Below, piece after piece: positions 43,451 through 50,503 of a stretch of DNA of 64,000 bases. Source of the stretch: Bacillota bacterium (lineage in GTDB: Bacteria > Bacillota > Bacilli > ZCTH02-B2); assembly GCA_017577895.1 (NCBI GenBank), contig PKQY01000004.1:1-64000 (forward strand). The letters are read 5' to 3'. The position numbers and the translations under genes were made by a program. Position 1 is the stretch's first letter; the number at the start of each line of letters is the position of its first letter. The notes under the pieces are model-generated. The model saw only the letters and a program-made list of their open reading frames with translations. It ran no database searches and was not told where the DNA came from.

Positions 43451-44806
43451 CTACGGTTGTTGGTGTTTCGTCAAAAAAGTGGCATATTGAAAGACCGCTA
43501 AAAACTGTGGTGAGACCCCTCGGGTGTCTTCCAGGCCGGGAATCGGCAGTTTTTCCGGACGGGTATTGGCTTCGATGAACCAAATTTTTCCTTGGCGGTC
43601 CACCGCCATGTCCATGCCCAACTCGCCTTGAGGACCAAAGGCTTTGTCGATGTACCGGGCGATGCGGATGGTTTCACGGCGAATGGTGTCATCGGTCGGC
43701 AGTCGGGCAGGCTTGCCGATGCGACGAAACAGCCGGTATACGTCGGTATAGTTTTTGAAGTTCCGTCCGATGGTGGTGATGGTCGAGCCGGGGAGCGACA
43801 CGTTGGCCTGGTTGTAAATGGCTTTCCATTGACCGGTTCCGTCTTTGCAGAGGAGCACCCGCAAGTCGATGCGGCGGCCTTTGTATGTGAGCAGGTCAAT
43901 GCCTCTTTGCAAGACCAACGGTTTGTTCCCGAAAAAGCGACGAATCCAAGTTTCGATCTGCGACAATGAAACGGCCCGCCACCGTTGGATGCCGTTGTGA
44001 TAAAATTTGACCCGGTATCCTTTTGTAACTTTGGCGACCGACATCACTTCTTTTCCCTGGCTGCCGTAAAACGACTTGATGTAGACGAGCGGATGGTTTT
44101 GCAACATGGTCTCGAGATCGCGGATCGATTCGTAACGGCGGGTTTCCGGCAAGTAGGGGCGCATCTCCGGATATTGGCTCAAACGGGTATACAGTTCCCA
44201 TTTGCCCAAGTAGTCGCTGTTGTTGATGAATTGAATGTGCGGGTCGGCGCGAAATCGTGCCCGGGCGGCTTTCACTTTTGGCTTGAGCGATGGCGGATAA
44301 TGTACGCCGCGGTCATAAATGACGTCGGGAAAAGGAAACCAGCGGGAAATCCACCGTTTGTGGGCCGGCGAGTACGTCCATCCCCGAATGGTTTGTTCTT
44401 CCCAGCGGATGCCGTCGACAGAAAAAAAGGTAATGAGGCATTTGGCGACTGCATTGGCTTGGACGTCCTTTTTCGCCGTCAAGGGCACACGCCCTTGGGC
44501 GATGGCGGTCAAATAGTCGGGCCTGACGAAGATGCCGACAACCGGGCCTAAGCGAAGGGCGGAACCGCTCTTCCACAAGTTCAGCGGCATGCCCGGCAGC
44601 AAGTGCAATTGTTCCAGCACGGGGCCGGGGAGCCGCAGTTCGGAGCGGCGGCTGTTGGCCAACGGGTGCAGAACGACTTCGGCGGACGAATGTCCTACCC
44701 GGATGGTCGTTGGCTCCGACGGACGTAAATACAGTGACCGATAGACATCTGCTGATAAAAAACCGTCGCTGCCTTCCGTCACGGTGATGTTGACGTGGTT
44801 GTCCAT
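43451..44806 (-). CDS. YheC/YheD-family ATP-grasp protein (upstream copy)
   Basis: A 451-residue paralogue with an extra N-terminal domain of about 100 residues (YLRPSEPTTIRVGHSSAEVV, LPGPVLEQLHLLPGMPLNLW). The ATP-grasp half shows PLVYIKSFYGSQGKEVMSVAK, GRRIDLRVLLCKD and GELGMDMAVDRQGKIWFIEANTRPEKL, which carries the metal-binding residues. Bacillus YheC and YheD are spore-associated. ATG 44806 follows AGGAGGAG; an upstream frame to 44938 has no site. A sporulation-type -10 lies just upstream. It is the first gene of a two-gene operon. Confidence 0.88.
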   Translation of the reverse strand: MDNHVNITVTEGSDGFLSADVYRSLYLRPSEPTTIRVGHSSAEVVLHPLANSRRSELRLPGPVLEQLHLLPGMPLNLWKSGSALRLGPVVGIFVRPDYLTAIAQGRVPLTAKKDVQANAVAKCLITFFSVDGIRWEEQTIRGWTYSPAHKRWISRWFPFPDVIYDRGVHYPPSLKPKVKAARARFRADPHIQFINNSDYLGKWELYTRLSQYPEMRPYLPETRRYESIRDLETMLQNHPLVYIKSFYGSQGKEVMSVAKVTKGYRVKFYHNGIQRWRAVSLSQIETWIRRFFGNKPLVLQRGIDLLTYKGRRIDLRVLLCKDGTGQWKAIYNQANVSLPGSTITTIGRNFKNYTDVYRLFRRIGKPARLPTDDTIRRETIRIARYIDKAFGPQGELGMDMAVDRQGKIWFIEANTRPEKLPIPGLEDTRGVSPQFLAVFQYATFLTKHQQP

Positions 44807-44830
44807 CTTTCTCCTCCTGTACGTTTGATC

Positions 44831-44839
44831 TATTCTATG
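44831..44839 (-). promoter_or_regulatory. Sporulation-type (SigK/SigE-like) -10 element
   Basis: On the minus strand CATAGAATA fits the SigK -10 consensus CATAnnnTA. A matching -35 was not found. It would start RNA about 18 bases before the YheC/YheD start codon. Confidence 0.4.
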
Positions 44840-44890
44840 GCGACATGGCACGGGAGGATTATGTGGAAGGCTCGATACGGCAAGAACGGG

Positions 44891-44910
44891 CGAATGACCC
44901 GGTTCATTCG
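44891..44910. promoter_or_regulatory. Inverted repeat upstream of the acyl-CoA dehydrogenase promoter
   Basis: CGAATGA-CCCGGT-TCATTCG, 7-base arms. The arms equal the half-sites of the Bacillus FadR box (TGAATGA/TCATTCA) except the outer base, but the spacer is 6 instead of 4. Confidence 0.45.
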
Positions 44911-44919
44911 TACAGACTA

Positions 44920-44948
44920 TTGACATCGGTGGGCACAAGACCTACTAT
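44920..44948 (+). promoter_or_regulatory. Promoter of the acyl-CoA dehydrogenase leader
   Basis: Perfect TTGACA (44920-44925), 17 bases, TACTAT (44943-44948), with TATAAA overlapping downstream. Transcription should begin near 44955, about 220 bases before the gene. Confidence 0.6.
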
Positions 44949-44976
44949 AAATAGAGAGATGAAAAAGTGACGAAGA

Positions 44977-44990
44977 TGTGAACGTTCACA
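44977..44990. promoter_or_regulatory. CcpA catabolite-responsive element (cre)
   Basis: TGTGAACGTTCACA is a perfect palindrome and matches the cre consensus TGWNANCGNTNWCA at every position. It lies about 25-35 bases inside the predicted transcript, where CcpA blocks elongation. Confidence 0.75.
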
Positions 44991-45112
44991 GCTTGTGTCC
45001 ATTGATCCCACCGCCGATCAAGGAGCCACAGGCGTGAGCCGGAATGACGGAGTGAAGTGAAGTCAGCCTTTGTGCCTTGGCTTCACGGTCACTTCGGATT
45101 CCGGCTTTTTTG
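44991..45112 (+). ncRNA. Structured leader with terminator-like hairpin
   Basis: First hairpin (44991-45033): TTGATC pairs with GATCAA, with further pairs CC/GG and TGTG/CACA. Second hairpin (45037-45106): AGCCGGAAT pairs with ATTCCGGCT, and inner arms GGAGTGA/TCACTTC and GTGAAG/CTTCAC extend it; six T follow (45106-45111). Promoter upstream, acyl-CoA dehydrogenase start 63 bases downstream. It may be an attenuator or a separate small RNA. No T-box or known riboswitch core was recognised. Confidence 0.55.
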
Positions 45113-45174
45113 ATCTCATCCATTCTATTTTGCTGTTCCCCACACGAAACACCATACAAAAGGAGGAATGGGCG

Positions 45175-46371
45175 ATGATGAATTTTGCTCTTACTGAAGA
45201 GCAACTGGCCGTCAAGAAAATGGTTCGCCAGTTTGTGGACAAGGAAATCATGCCGTACATCCAAGAGTGGGACGCGAAACAACATTTTGAGCGAAGCATC
45301 ATCGACAAACTGGCCGACTTGGGCTTGATGGGCGTCTGCATTCCGGAGAAATACGGCGGACAAGGCATGGACTACAACACGTTGGCCATCGTCTGCCAAG
45401 AGCTGGAGCGGGGTGATACCGCTTTCCGGACGGCCGTCTCGGTGCATATCGGGCTGAACAGCTTGACGTTGCTCCAATGGGGCAATGAATATCAAAAGGA
45501 AAAATATTTGATTCCGCAGGCGAAAGGCGAAAAGATCGGCGCCTTCGGCTTGACAGAACCGAACGCCGGTTCCGATGTGGCGGCCATGCAGACGCGGGCA
45601 GTCAGAGACGGCGATTACTACATCCTCAACGGCAGCAAGACGTGGATTTCTCTTTGCGACATTGCGGACCATTTCCTGATTTTCGCCAAAACCGATCCAG
45701 ACAAGAAACACCACGGCATTTCCGCCTTTATCGTGGAACGGAACTTCCCGGGCGTGACGACCCGTGGATTCAAGGACAAGTTGGGGATTCGGGCCGGCAA
45801 CACCGGTGAAATTTTCCTGGAAGACGTCCGGGTGCCGAAAGAAAACTTGCTGGGTGAGGAAGGCGAAGGCTTCAAAATCGCCATGTCGGCGCTGGACAAC
45901 GGACGCTTCACGGTGGCGGCTGGTGCGGTCGGCTTGATCGATGCGTGCATTGAAGCCAGCGTCAAATACGCCAACGAACGTTACACCTTCGGTCAGCCTA
46001 TCGGTAGACATCAGTTGGTGCAACAAATGATCGCCAGAATGGTGGCCGGGTATGAAGCGTCCCAGTTGCTGGTGTACCGGGTCGGTTGGATGAAAAACGA
46101 AGGCATGCGCTGCACGCGGGAGACGTCGCTCGCCAAATGGTTCGCCTGCGACGCGGCCTTCCAAGCGGCGGTGGACGCGGTGCAGATTCACGGCGCCAAC
46201 GGTTACTCCCACGAGTTTCCGGTGGAGCGGTATTTGCGCAACGCCAAAGCGCCGGTCATTTACGAAGGAACCCGGGAAATCCACACCATCATGCAAGCCG
46301 AATACGCGTTGGGTTACCGGAAAGACAAACCGTTGCGGAAAACGTTGCCGAAATGGCCGTTTGAAGAATAA
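45175..46371 (+). CDS. Acyl-CoA dehydrogenase
   Basis: FAD enzyme of fatty- or branched-acid oxidation, 398 residues, passing electrons to ETF. Family landmarks are CIPEKYGGQGMDY, GLTEPNAGSDVAAMQTRA, NGSKTWIS, the RYTFGQPIGRHQLVQQMIARM dimer segment, and APVIYEGTREIHTIMQAEYALGY, where the Glu of YEGT is the catalytic base of the short-chain type. ATG 45175 or 45178 follows AAGGAGG. The chain-length preference cannot be read. Control probably involves the upstream cre and leader. No ETF genes are in the window. Confidence 0.94.
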   Translation: MMNFALTEEQLAVKKMVRQFVDKEIMPYIQEWDAKQHFERSIIDKLADLGLMGVCIPEKYGGQGMDYNTLAIVCQELERGDTAFRTAVSVHIGLNSLTLLQWGNEYQKEKYLIPQAKGEKIGAFGLTEPNAGSDVAAMQTRAVRDGDYYILNGSKTWISLCDIADHFLIFAKTDPDKKHHGISAFIVERNFPGVTTRGFKDKLGIRAGNTGEIFLEDVRVPKENLLGEEGEGFKIAMSALDNGRFTVAAGAVGLIDACIEASVKYANERYTFGQPIGRHQLVQQMIARMVAGYEASQLLVYRVGWMKNEGMRCTRETSLAKWFACDAAFQAAVDAVQIHGANGYSHEFPVERYLRNAKAPVIYEGTREIHTIMQAEYALGYRKDKPLRKTLPKWPFEE

Positions 46372-46385
46372 TCCAGGGAAAAAAG

Positions 46386-46414
46386 TGGGCAGGGGAGTTA
46401 CCCTTGCCCATTTT
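46386..46414 (+). terminator. Terminator after acyl-CoA dehydrogenase
   Basis: TGGGCA-GGG / CCC-TGCCCA with one bulge, followed by TTTT. From here to 46698 (about 285 bases) no gene is convincing; the stretch holds only a promoter for the next gene. Confidence 0.55.
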
Positions 46415-46619
46415 CATCAATATGGGACCGATTTGATTACGCCATACTGTTGAGCAATGTCCAGTTGATTGTCATTTGTTGCATCGCACGTTCGACCACG
46501 TTTCCGATGTACGCCCGAAAAGTTCCTTAAAGGCCGGGTCTTTCAACGCCCCTCCTCCATGGGAAGGAAGTTGTTTGAACAGTCTGGATATGGTGTTGCC
46601 TTTAGTTTATCGGATTGGC

Positions 46620-46649
46620 TTGCCTGTTCCGACCGTTTCACGCTATGCT
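46620..46649 (+). promoter_or_regulatory. Promoter for the DUF3870 gene
   Basis: TTGCCT, 18 bases, TATGCT. It lies 50 bases before the DUF3870 start. Confidence 0.4.
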
Positions 46650-46698
46650 TGTGATAAATGGAGACGGCGCAAATCAACAACGTAAAGGGGAACGCAAG

Positions 46699-47037
46699 AT
46701 GGGTCGAACGGTCATGTTGGCAGGCCACGCCAAATTGCCGCAAGGCATGGCGGCTCAAAGCGTGTATGAAATGTTGACCATCACGGTGGAAGTGGAGTTG
46801 AAATACGGGGTCATCGTCGACGCGTCGTGTACGCTGGCGACCCAACACGCGCAACAGTTTATTAGCCGGTTGTTGAGAGGGTACAGTTTGCAAGACGGCA
46901 TTGAGCCGATTTTGGAAGCCATTCGCGGGGCATATCAAGGGAAGGCGCAACAGGCACTGTTGGCGGCTGCCAAGGACATGTACCATCAATATCAGTTGTT
47001 CAAGGAACGGCAACGAGAGACCGAAAACGCAGAATGA
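46699..47037 (+). CDS. DUF3870 family protein
   Basis: A 112-residue cytoplasmic protein of unknown function. The family pattern is clear: VMLAGHAKLPQGMAAQSVYE at the N-terminus, GVIVDASCTLATQHAQQFIS with a conserved Cys, and a C-terminal helix GAYQGKAQQALLAAAKDMYH. It is compact and has no signal or membrane segment. ATG 46699 follows AAAGGGG. It lies between acyl-CoA dehydrogenase and an enoyl-CoA hydratase-like gene, so a link to acyl-CoA metabolism is possible but unproven. Confidence 0.85.
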   Translation: MGRTVMLAGHAKLPQGMAAQSVYEMLTITVEVELKYGVIVDASCTLATQHAQQFISRLLRGYSLQDGIEPILEAIRGAYQGKAQQALLAAAKDMYHQYQLFKERQRETENAE

Positions 47038-47074
47038 AGCCGGTGGACTGGCCTGTTCCCAAGTGACGTGATGA

Positions 47075-47089
47075 TTGAAAGCGTAAACA
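47075..47089. promoter_or_regulatory. CcpA site (cre) before the enoyl-CoA hydratase-like gene
   Basis: TTGAAAGCGTAAACA fits the Bacillus cre consensus WTGNAANCGNWNNCW at all defined positions. It ends 22 bases before the gene start, in the transcribed leader or intergenic RNA. Confidence 0.65.
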
Positions 47090-47111
47090 TATCTTGTTGG
47101 AGGCGATTTCG

Positions 47112-47900
47112 ATGGCGTACAGCACCTTGCTATTTGAAGTGAAAGACCACGTGGCGACCATCACCATCCATCGGCCGGATGCGGCCAACGCGTTGAACGA
47201 TCAAATGGGGAAGGAACTGTTTGACGCCATATTGCGGTGCGACACCGATCCCGAGATTCGGGCGGTCATTTTGACCGGGAGCGGGAAGATGTTTTGTGCC
47301 GGCGGCGATTTGAAAAGTTTCAACCAAATCGAATTGTCGCAAGTGGAATACCGATTGAAGGAAATTACCACGTATTTGCATGCGGCGGTGGCCCGGATGA
47401 ACCGGATGGATGCGCCGGTCATTGCCGCCGTAAACGGGGTGGCGGCTGGAGCGGGGTTGAGCCTGGTCTGCGCCTGTGACTTGGCTTTGGCCGCCGAATC
47501 GGCTCGTTTCACCATGGCGTATACCCGAGCCGGGCTGACCCCCGACGGTTCCGGTTCGTATTTTCTCACTCGCTTGGTCGGATTGCGCCGGGCTATGGAA
47601 CTGACGTTGACGAACCGGGTGTTGTCCGCGGCGGAAGCGTTGGAATGGGGGCTCATCAATCGGGTCGTTCCGGATGGAGATTTGATGGAAGAAGCTCGGC
47701 AGCTGGCGGTTCAGCTGGCCAACGGCCCGACGGCGGCGCTCGGTGCGGCGAAACGGCTGTTGTACGAAGGCTGGCATGACACGCTGGAAACGCAAATGGA
47801 AAAGGAAAGCCAGAGCATCGCGAAACTGGCCGCATCCCCGGTGGGACAAGAAGGCATCAGTGCCTTCGTTGAGAAGCGGCCGCCCCGTTTTCACGGATAA
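47112..47900 (+). CDS. Enoyl-CoA hydratase/isomerase family protein
   Basis: Crotonase-fold protein, 262 residues. The oxyanion-hole segments are FCAGGDLKSF and NGVAAGAGLSLVCACDLALAA. The two Glu residues that act as acid and base in true hydratases are not obvious: the second segment reads GLTPDGSGSYFLTRLVG, closer to PaaG-type isomerases. So it may be an isomerase of unsaturated or aryl-CoA substrates. The start ATG 47112 lies 11 bases after GGAGG. The neighbours, acyl-CoA dehydrogenase and DUF3870, and a cre site upstream point to carbon-source-controlled acyl-CoA breakdown. Confidence 0.88.
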   Translation: MAYSTLLFEVKDHVATITIHRPDAANALNDQMGKELFDAILRCDTDPEIRAVILTGSGKMFCAGGDLKSFNQIELSQVEYRLKEITTYLHAAVARMNRMDAPVIAAVNGVAAGAGLSLVCACDLALAAESARFTMAYTRAGLTPDGSGSYFLTRLVGLRRAMELTLTNRVLSAAEALEWGLINRVVPDGDLMEEARQLAVQLANGPTAALGAAKRLLYEGWHDTLETQMEKESQSIAKLAASPVGQEGISAFVEKRPPRFHG

Positions 47901-47927
47901 GGGCTGGCGAGCTGCTGATTTGTTTTG

Positions 47928-47967
47928 CCTGCAGCTGTCCTTGGACGGTTGCAGGTTTTATTTTTTG
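47928..47967 (+). terminator. Terminator after the enoyl-CoA hydratase-like gene
   Basis: CCTGCAGCTGTCC / GGACGGTTGCAGG with a 3-base loop, followed by TTTTATTTTTT. Confidence 0.8.
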
Positions 47968-48002
47968 ATTTTCAAAGCATGACTTACCGGATTTTTCCGT
48001 GA

Positions 48003-48032
48003 TTGACAAAAATCATAGAAAATAAAAATAAT
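48003..48032 (+). promoter_or_regulatory. Promoter for the alpha/beta hydrolase
   Basis: Perfect TTGACA, 18 bases, AATAAT, in an AT-rich stretch 31 bases before the gene. Confidence 0.6.
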
Positions 48033-48062
48033 CTTTTCAATAAAAAGAAAGGGGGGTGAGCC

Positions 48063-48854
48063 ATGCCCGTTGTGCAAGCGAATGGCATTCACATGTATTA
48101 CGAAATTCACGGCCAAGGCGAGCCGTTGGTCATGATCATGGGATTGTCGGCCAACGTTGATTGGTGGGATCCGGTGATTGTTGAGCGGCTTTCAAAGCGT
48201 TATCAGTTGTTGTTGTTTGACAACCGGGGGGCCGGTCGGACCGAAAAACCGCAAATGACGTACACGATTGCGCTGATGGCGCAAGATACGGTGGAGTTGA
48301 TGACCCAAGTGGGGATTGAGAAGGCCCACATCCTCGGCGTGTCCATGGGCGGGATGATCGCGCAAGAATTGGCGCTCCATTATCCGGAACGGGTGAACAA
48401 GCTGATTCTGGCGTGTACCAACTGTGGCGGTACGCAGTCCATTGTTGCGCCGCCGGACGTGATCGGCCTGTTCACGAATCGTACCGGGACGCCGGATGAG
48501 ATCAAACAACGGATGTTTAAGGTCTTGTTTCCCGATGAGTACATCGCAAACCACGCCGACCAATTGGAACAACTTTGGTTGCGGGCCATCCGGGCGCCCA
48601 TTCCGACGGACGCCCTGTTGCGGCAATTGGAAGCCATTCAAACGTTTTCCACGTACGACCGGCTCGATCAAATTCAGGCGCCGACGTTGGTGATGACGGG
48701 CGACCAAGACATTCTCGTGCCGCCGAAAAACGCGGAGATTATCGCCGGACGAATTCCCGGTGCCCGCCTGGAAATTTTCGAAGGCGGCGGACACGGCTTT
48801 ACCGGCCAGTTCCCCGATAAGTTTTGCCAAGTGGTGGAAGAGTTTTTGGGTTGA
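48063..48854 (+). CDS. Alpha/beta-fold hydrolase
   Basis: A 263-residue hydrolase of unknown substrate. Landmarks are the oxyanion region MIMGLSANVDWWDP, FDNRGAGRTEKP, the nucleophile elbow LGVSMGGMIAQELAL, the acid in VMTGDQDILVPP and His in GGGHGFTGQFP. It resembles 3-oxoadipate enol-lactonase/esterase types, but that is a weak guide. ATG 48063 follows AAAGGGGGGTG. It is monocistronic with its own promoter and terminator. Confidence 0.87.
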   Translation: MPVVQANGIHMYYEIHGQGEPLVMIMGLSANVDWWDPVIVERLSKRYQLLLFDNRGAGRTEKPQMTYTIALMAQDTVELMTQVGIEKAHILGVSMGGMIAQELALHYPERVNKLILACTNCGGTQSIVAPPDVIGLFTNRTGTPDEIKQRMFKVLFPDEYIANHADQLEQLWLRAIRAPIPTDALLRQLEAIQTFSTYDRLDQIQAPTLVMTGDQDILVPPKNAEIIAGRIPGARLEIFEGGGHGFTGQFPDKFCQVVEEFLG

Positions 48855-48864
48855 TCCTGTTCAT

Positions 48865-48896
48865 GCCTCACTGCCGTACGTCAGTGAGGCGTTTTT
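48865..48896 (+). terminator. Terminator after the alpha/beta hydrolase
   Basis: GCCTCACTG / CAGTGAGGC with an 8-base loop, followed by GTTTTT. Confidence 0.85.
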
Positions 48897-48967
48897 CTTC
48901 CATTGTGACGTTGTCATGGTTTCTTCCAATTGTTCTAATGTGACATCTCTTTGAACTCCCCTATTTT

Positions 48968-49010
48968 TGTGATGTCCGTCACATTGGGACGACTGAAGTA
49001 GATGTATACT
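48968..49010 (+). promoter_or_regulatory. Fnr-type site and promoter of hcp
   Basis: TGTGA-TGTCCG-TCACA (48968-48983) is a perfect Fnr/Crp-type site. TATACT (49005-49010) gives a start near 49017, so the site is centred at about -41.5, the class II activator position. No -35 hexamer is otherwise present. Confidence 0.75.
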
Positions 49011-49044
49011 GGTCGTGCACATCACGACCAGGGGGAGTGGAAAG

Positions 49045-50334
49045 ATGTTTTGTCATCAGTGCGAACAAACGGCCATTGGCGGTTGCAGGATCATCGGCGT
49101 TTGCGGCAAAGATGAGACCATTGCCAGTTTGCAAGATACGATTGTCTTCGGGCTCAAAGGCATTGCGGCGTACCGCACCCACGCTGCCCAGCTGGGATAC
49201 ACGGATCCGTTTGTCGACGCCACGACCCATGAGGCGCTGTATCTAACGCTGACCAACGTCAATTTCAACGTGGAAGAACATCTGGAGATGCTTATGAAAG
49301 TGGGCCAGGCGGCCATCCGCGTCATGGAGCTGTTGGACGAAGCCCATACGAGCCGGTTTGGCGTGCCGCAGCCGGTGCGGGTGACGCAGAACAAAGTGGA
49401 AGGGAAGGCGATTTTGGTCACCGGCCACAATTTGTTGGCGCTGGAAGAGCTGTTGAAGCAGACGGAAGGCACGGGCATCAACGTATACACCCATTCTGAA
49501 ATGTTGCCGGCCCACGGGTATCCCCAATTGCGCAAATACCCACATTTGAAAGGCAACATCGGCAAATCATGGCACGATCAGCGGCGCTTGTTTGAACAGT
49601 TCCCGGGCGCAATTTTGGCGACCACCAACTGTGTGATGCCCATCAAAGGCACGTATGCCGACCGGATGTTTTCCTACGACGTGGCGGGACTGGAAGGGGT
49701 GCAAAAAATCGAAAACGACGACTTTACACCGCTCATCGAAAAAGCGTTGTCCCTGCCGGATGCCCACATGGATTCGGAGGCCACGTTGGTCACCGGGTTT
49801 CACCACAAGACGGTGATTGGCCTTGCGCCGGAAATCATCCAGGCGGTGAAGGAAGGGAAGATTCGCCGCTTCTTTGTCATCGCCGGCTGCGACGCGCCGG
49901 GCCGGGGCGGCGAGTATTACCGGGAACTGGCCACATCCTTGCCGCCGGAGACGGTGATTTTGACCACTTCCTGCGGCAAGTTCCGCTTCAACGACGTCGA
50001 TTACGGGACCGTCCCGGGCACCGACATTCCCCGATACATCGACTTGGGCCAGTGTAACAATTCCATCTCGACGGTGAAGATCGCCAAGGCTTTGGCGGAA
50101 GCGCTGGAGTGCGACATTCACGATTTGCCCCTCAGCATTGTCCTTTCCTGGTTTGAGCAAAAGGCGGTGGCGATTCTGCTCGGATTGTTCAGTCTCGGCA
50201 TTCGGGACATCCGCATTGGTCCGAAACCGCCGGCATTCATCTCCGAAGGGGTCATGGCCGTACTCCAAGAGAAATTCAACGTTCGCTTGATCGGAACGGC
50301 CCAGGAAGACTTAAAGGAAATGTTGCAACCGTAA
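49045..50334 (+). CDS. hcp: Hybrid-cluster protein (hydroxylamine reductase), short form
   Basis: Iron-sulfur protein that reduces hydroxylamine and, in other species, nitric oxide. The N-terminus MFCHQCEQTAIGGC...GVCGK supplies four cysteines for the cubane cluster. Hybrid-cluster ligands are in TGHNLLALEELL, TTNCVMPIK, IAGCDAPGRGGEYY, TTSCGKFRFNDVDYG and CNNSISTVKIA. At 429 residues it is the short (class III) form without the extra helical bundle, as in several thermophiles. ATG 49045 follows a GGGGGAG site. An Fnr-type promoter suggests induction without oxygen. Confidence 0.95.
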   Translation: MFCHQCEQTAIGGCRIIGVCGKDETIASLQDTIVFGLKGIAAYRTHAAQLGYTDPFVDATTHEALYLTLTNVNFNVEEHLEMLMKVGQAAIRVMELLDEAHTSRFGVPQPVRVTQNKVEGKAILVTGHNLLALEELLKQTEGTGINVYTHSEMLPAHGYPQLRKYPHLKGNIGKSWHDQRRLFEQFPGAILATTNCVMPIKGTYADRMFSYDVAGLEGVQKIENDDFTPLIEKALSLPDAHMDSEATLVTGFHHKTVIGLAPEIIQAVKEGKIRRFFVIAGCDAPGRGGEYYRELATSLPPETVILTTSCGKFRFNDVDYGTVPGTDIPRYIDLGQCNNSISTVKIAKALAEALECDIHDLPLSIVLSWFEQKAVAILLGLFSLGIRDIRIGPKPPAFISEGVMAVLQEKFNVRLIGTAQEDLKEMLQP

Positions 50335-50438
50335 AATGCTGCAACAAAATGCTGTGACCAAAAGGGTCGCGCGGCATCGGATCGGCAATCATCGCGGGCA
50401 AGAGTAATGGAGCGGCGAAAATTTTGGAAGAATTTTGG

Positions 50439-50468
50439 TGGACAAAGGTCGGGAATAGTTGATAAGAT
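50439..50468 (+). promoter_or_regulatory. Promoter for trpB2
   Basis: TGGACA (50439-50444), 18 bases, TAAGAT (50463-50468). It lies 36 bases before the TTG start. Confidence 0.45.
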
Positions 50469-50503
50469 GAACTTATGAGGAGAAACAAAGGAGTTGAGAA
50501 GAG

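Noticed and set aside
44991-45112. T-box or known riboswitch reading of the acyl-CoA dehydrogenase leader
   Set aside because: No T-box core (AGGGTGGNACCGCG) or other known aptamer core is present.
46420-46560. Coding-like fragments on the minus strand after acyl-CoA dehydrogenase (KDPAFKELFG, AYIGNVVERAMQQ, DIAQQYGVIKSVPY in three frames)
   Set aside because: They could be a decayed gene, but each piece is short, I recognise no family, and part overlaps the dehydrogenase terminator.
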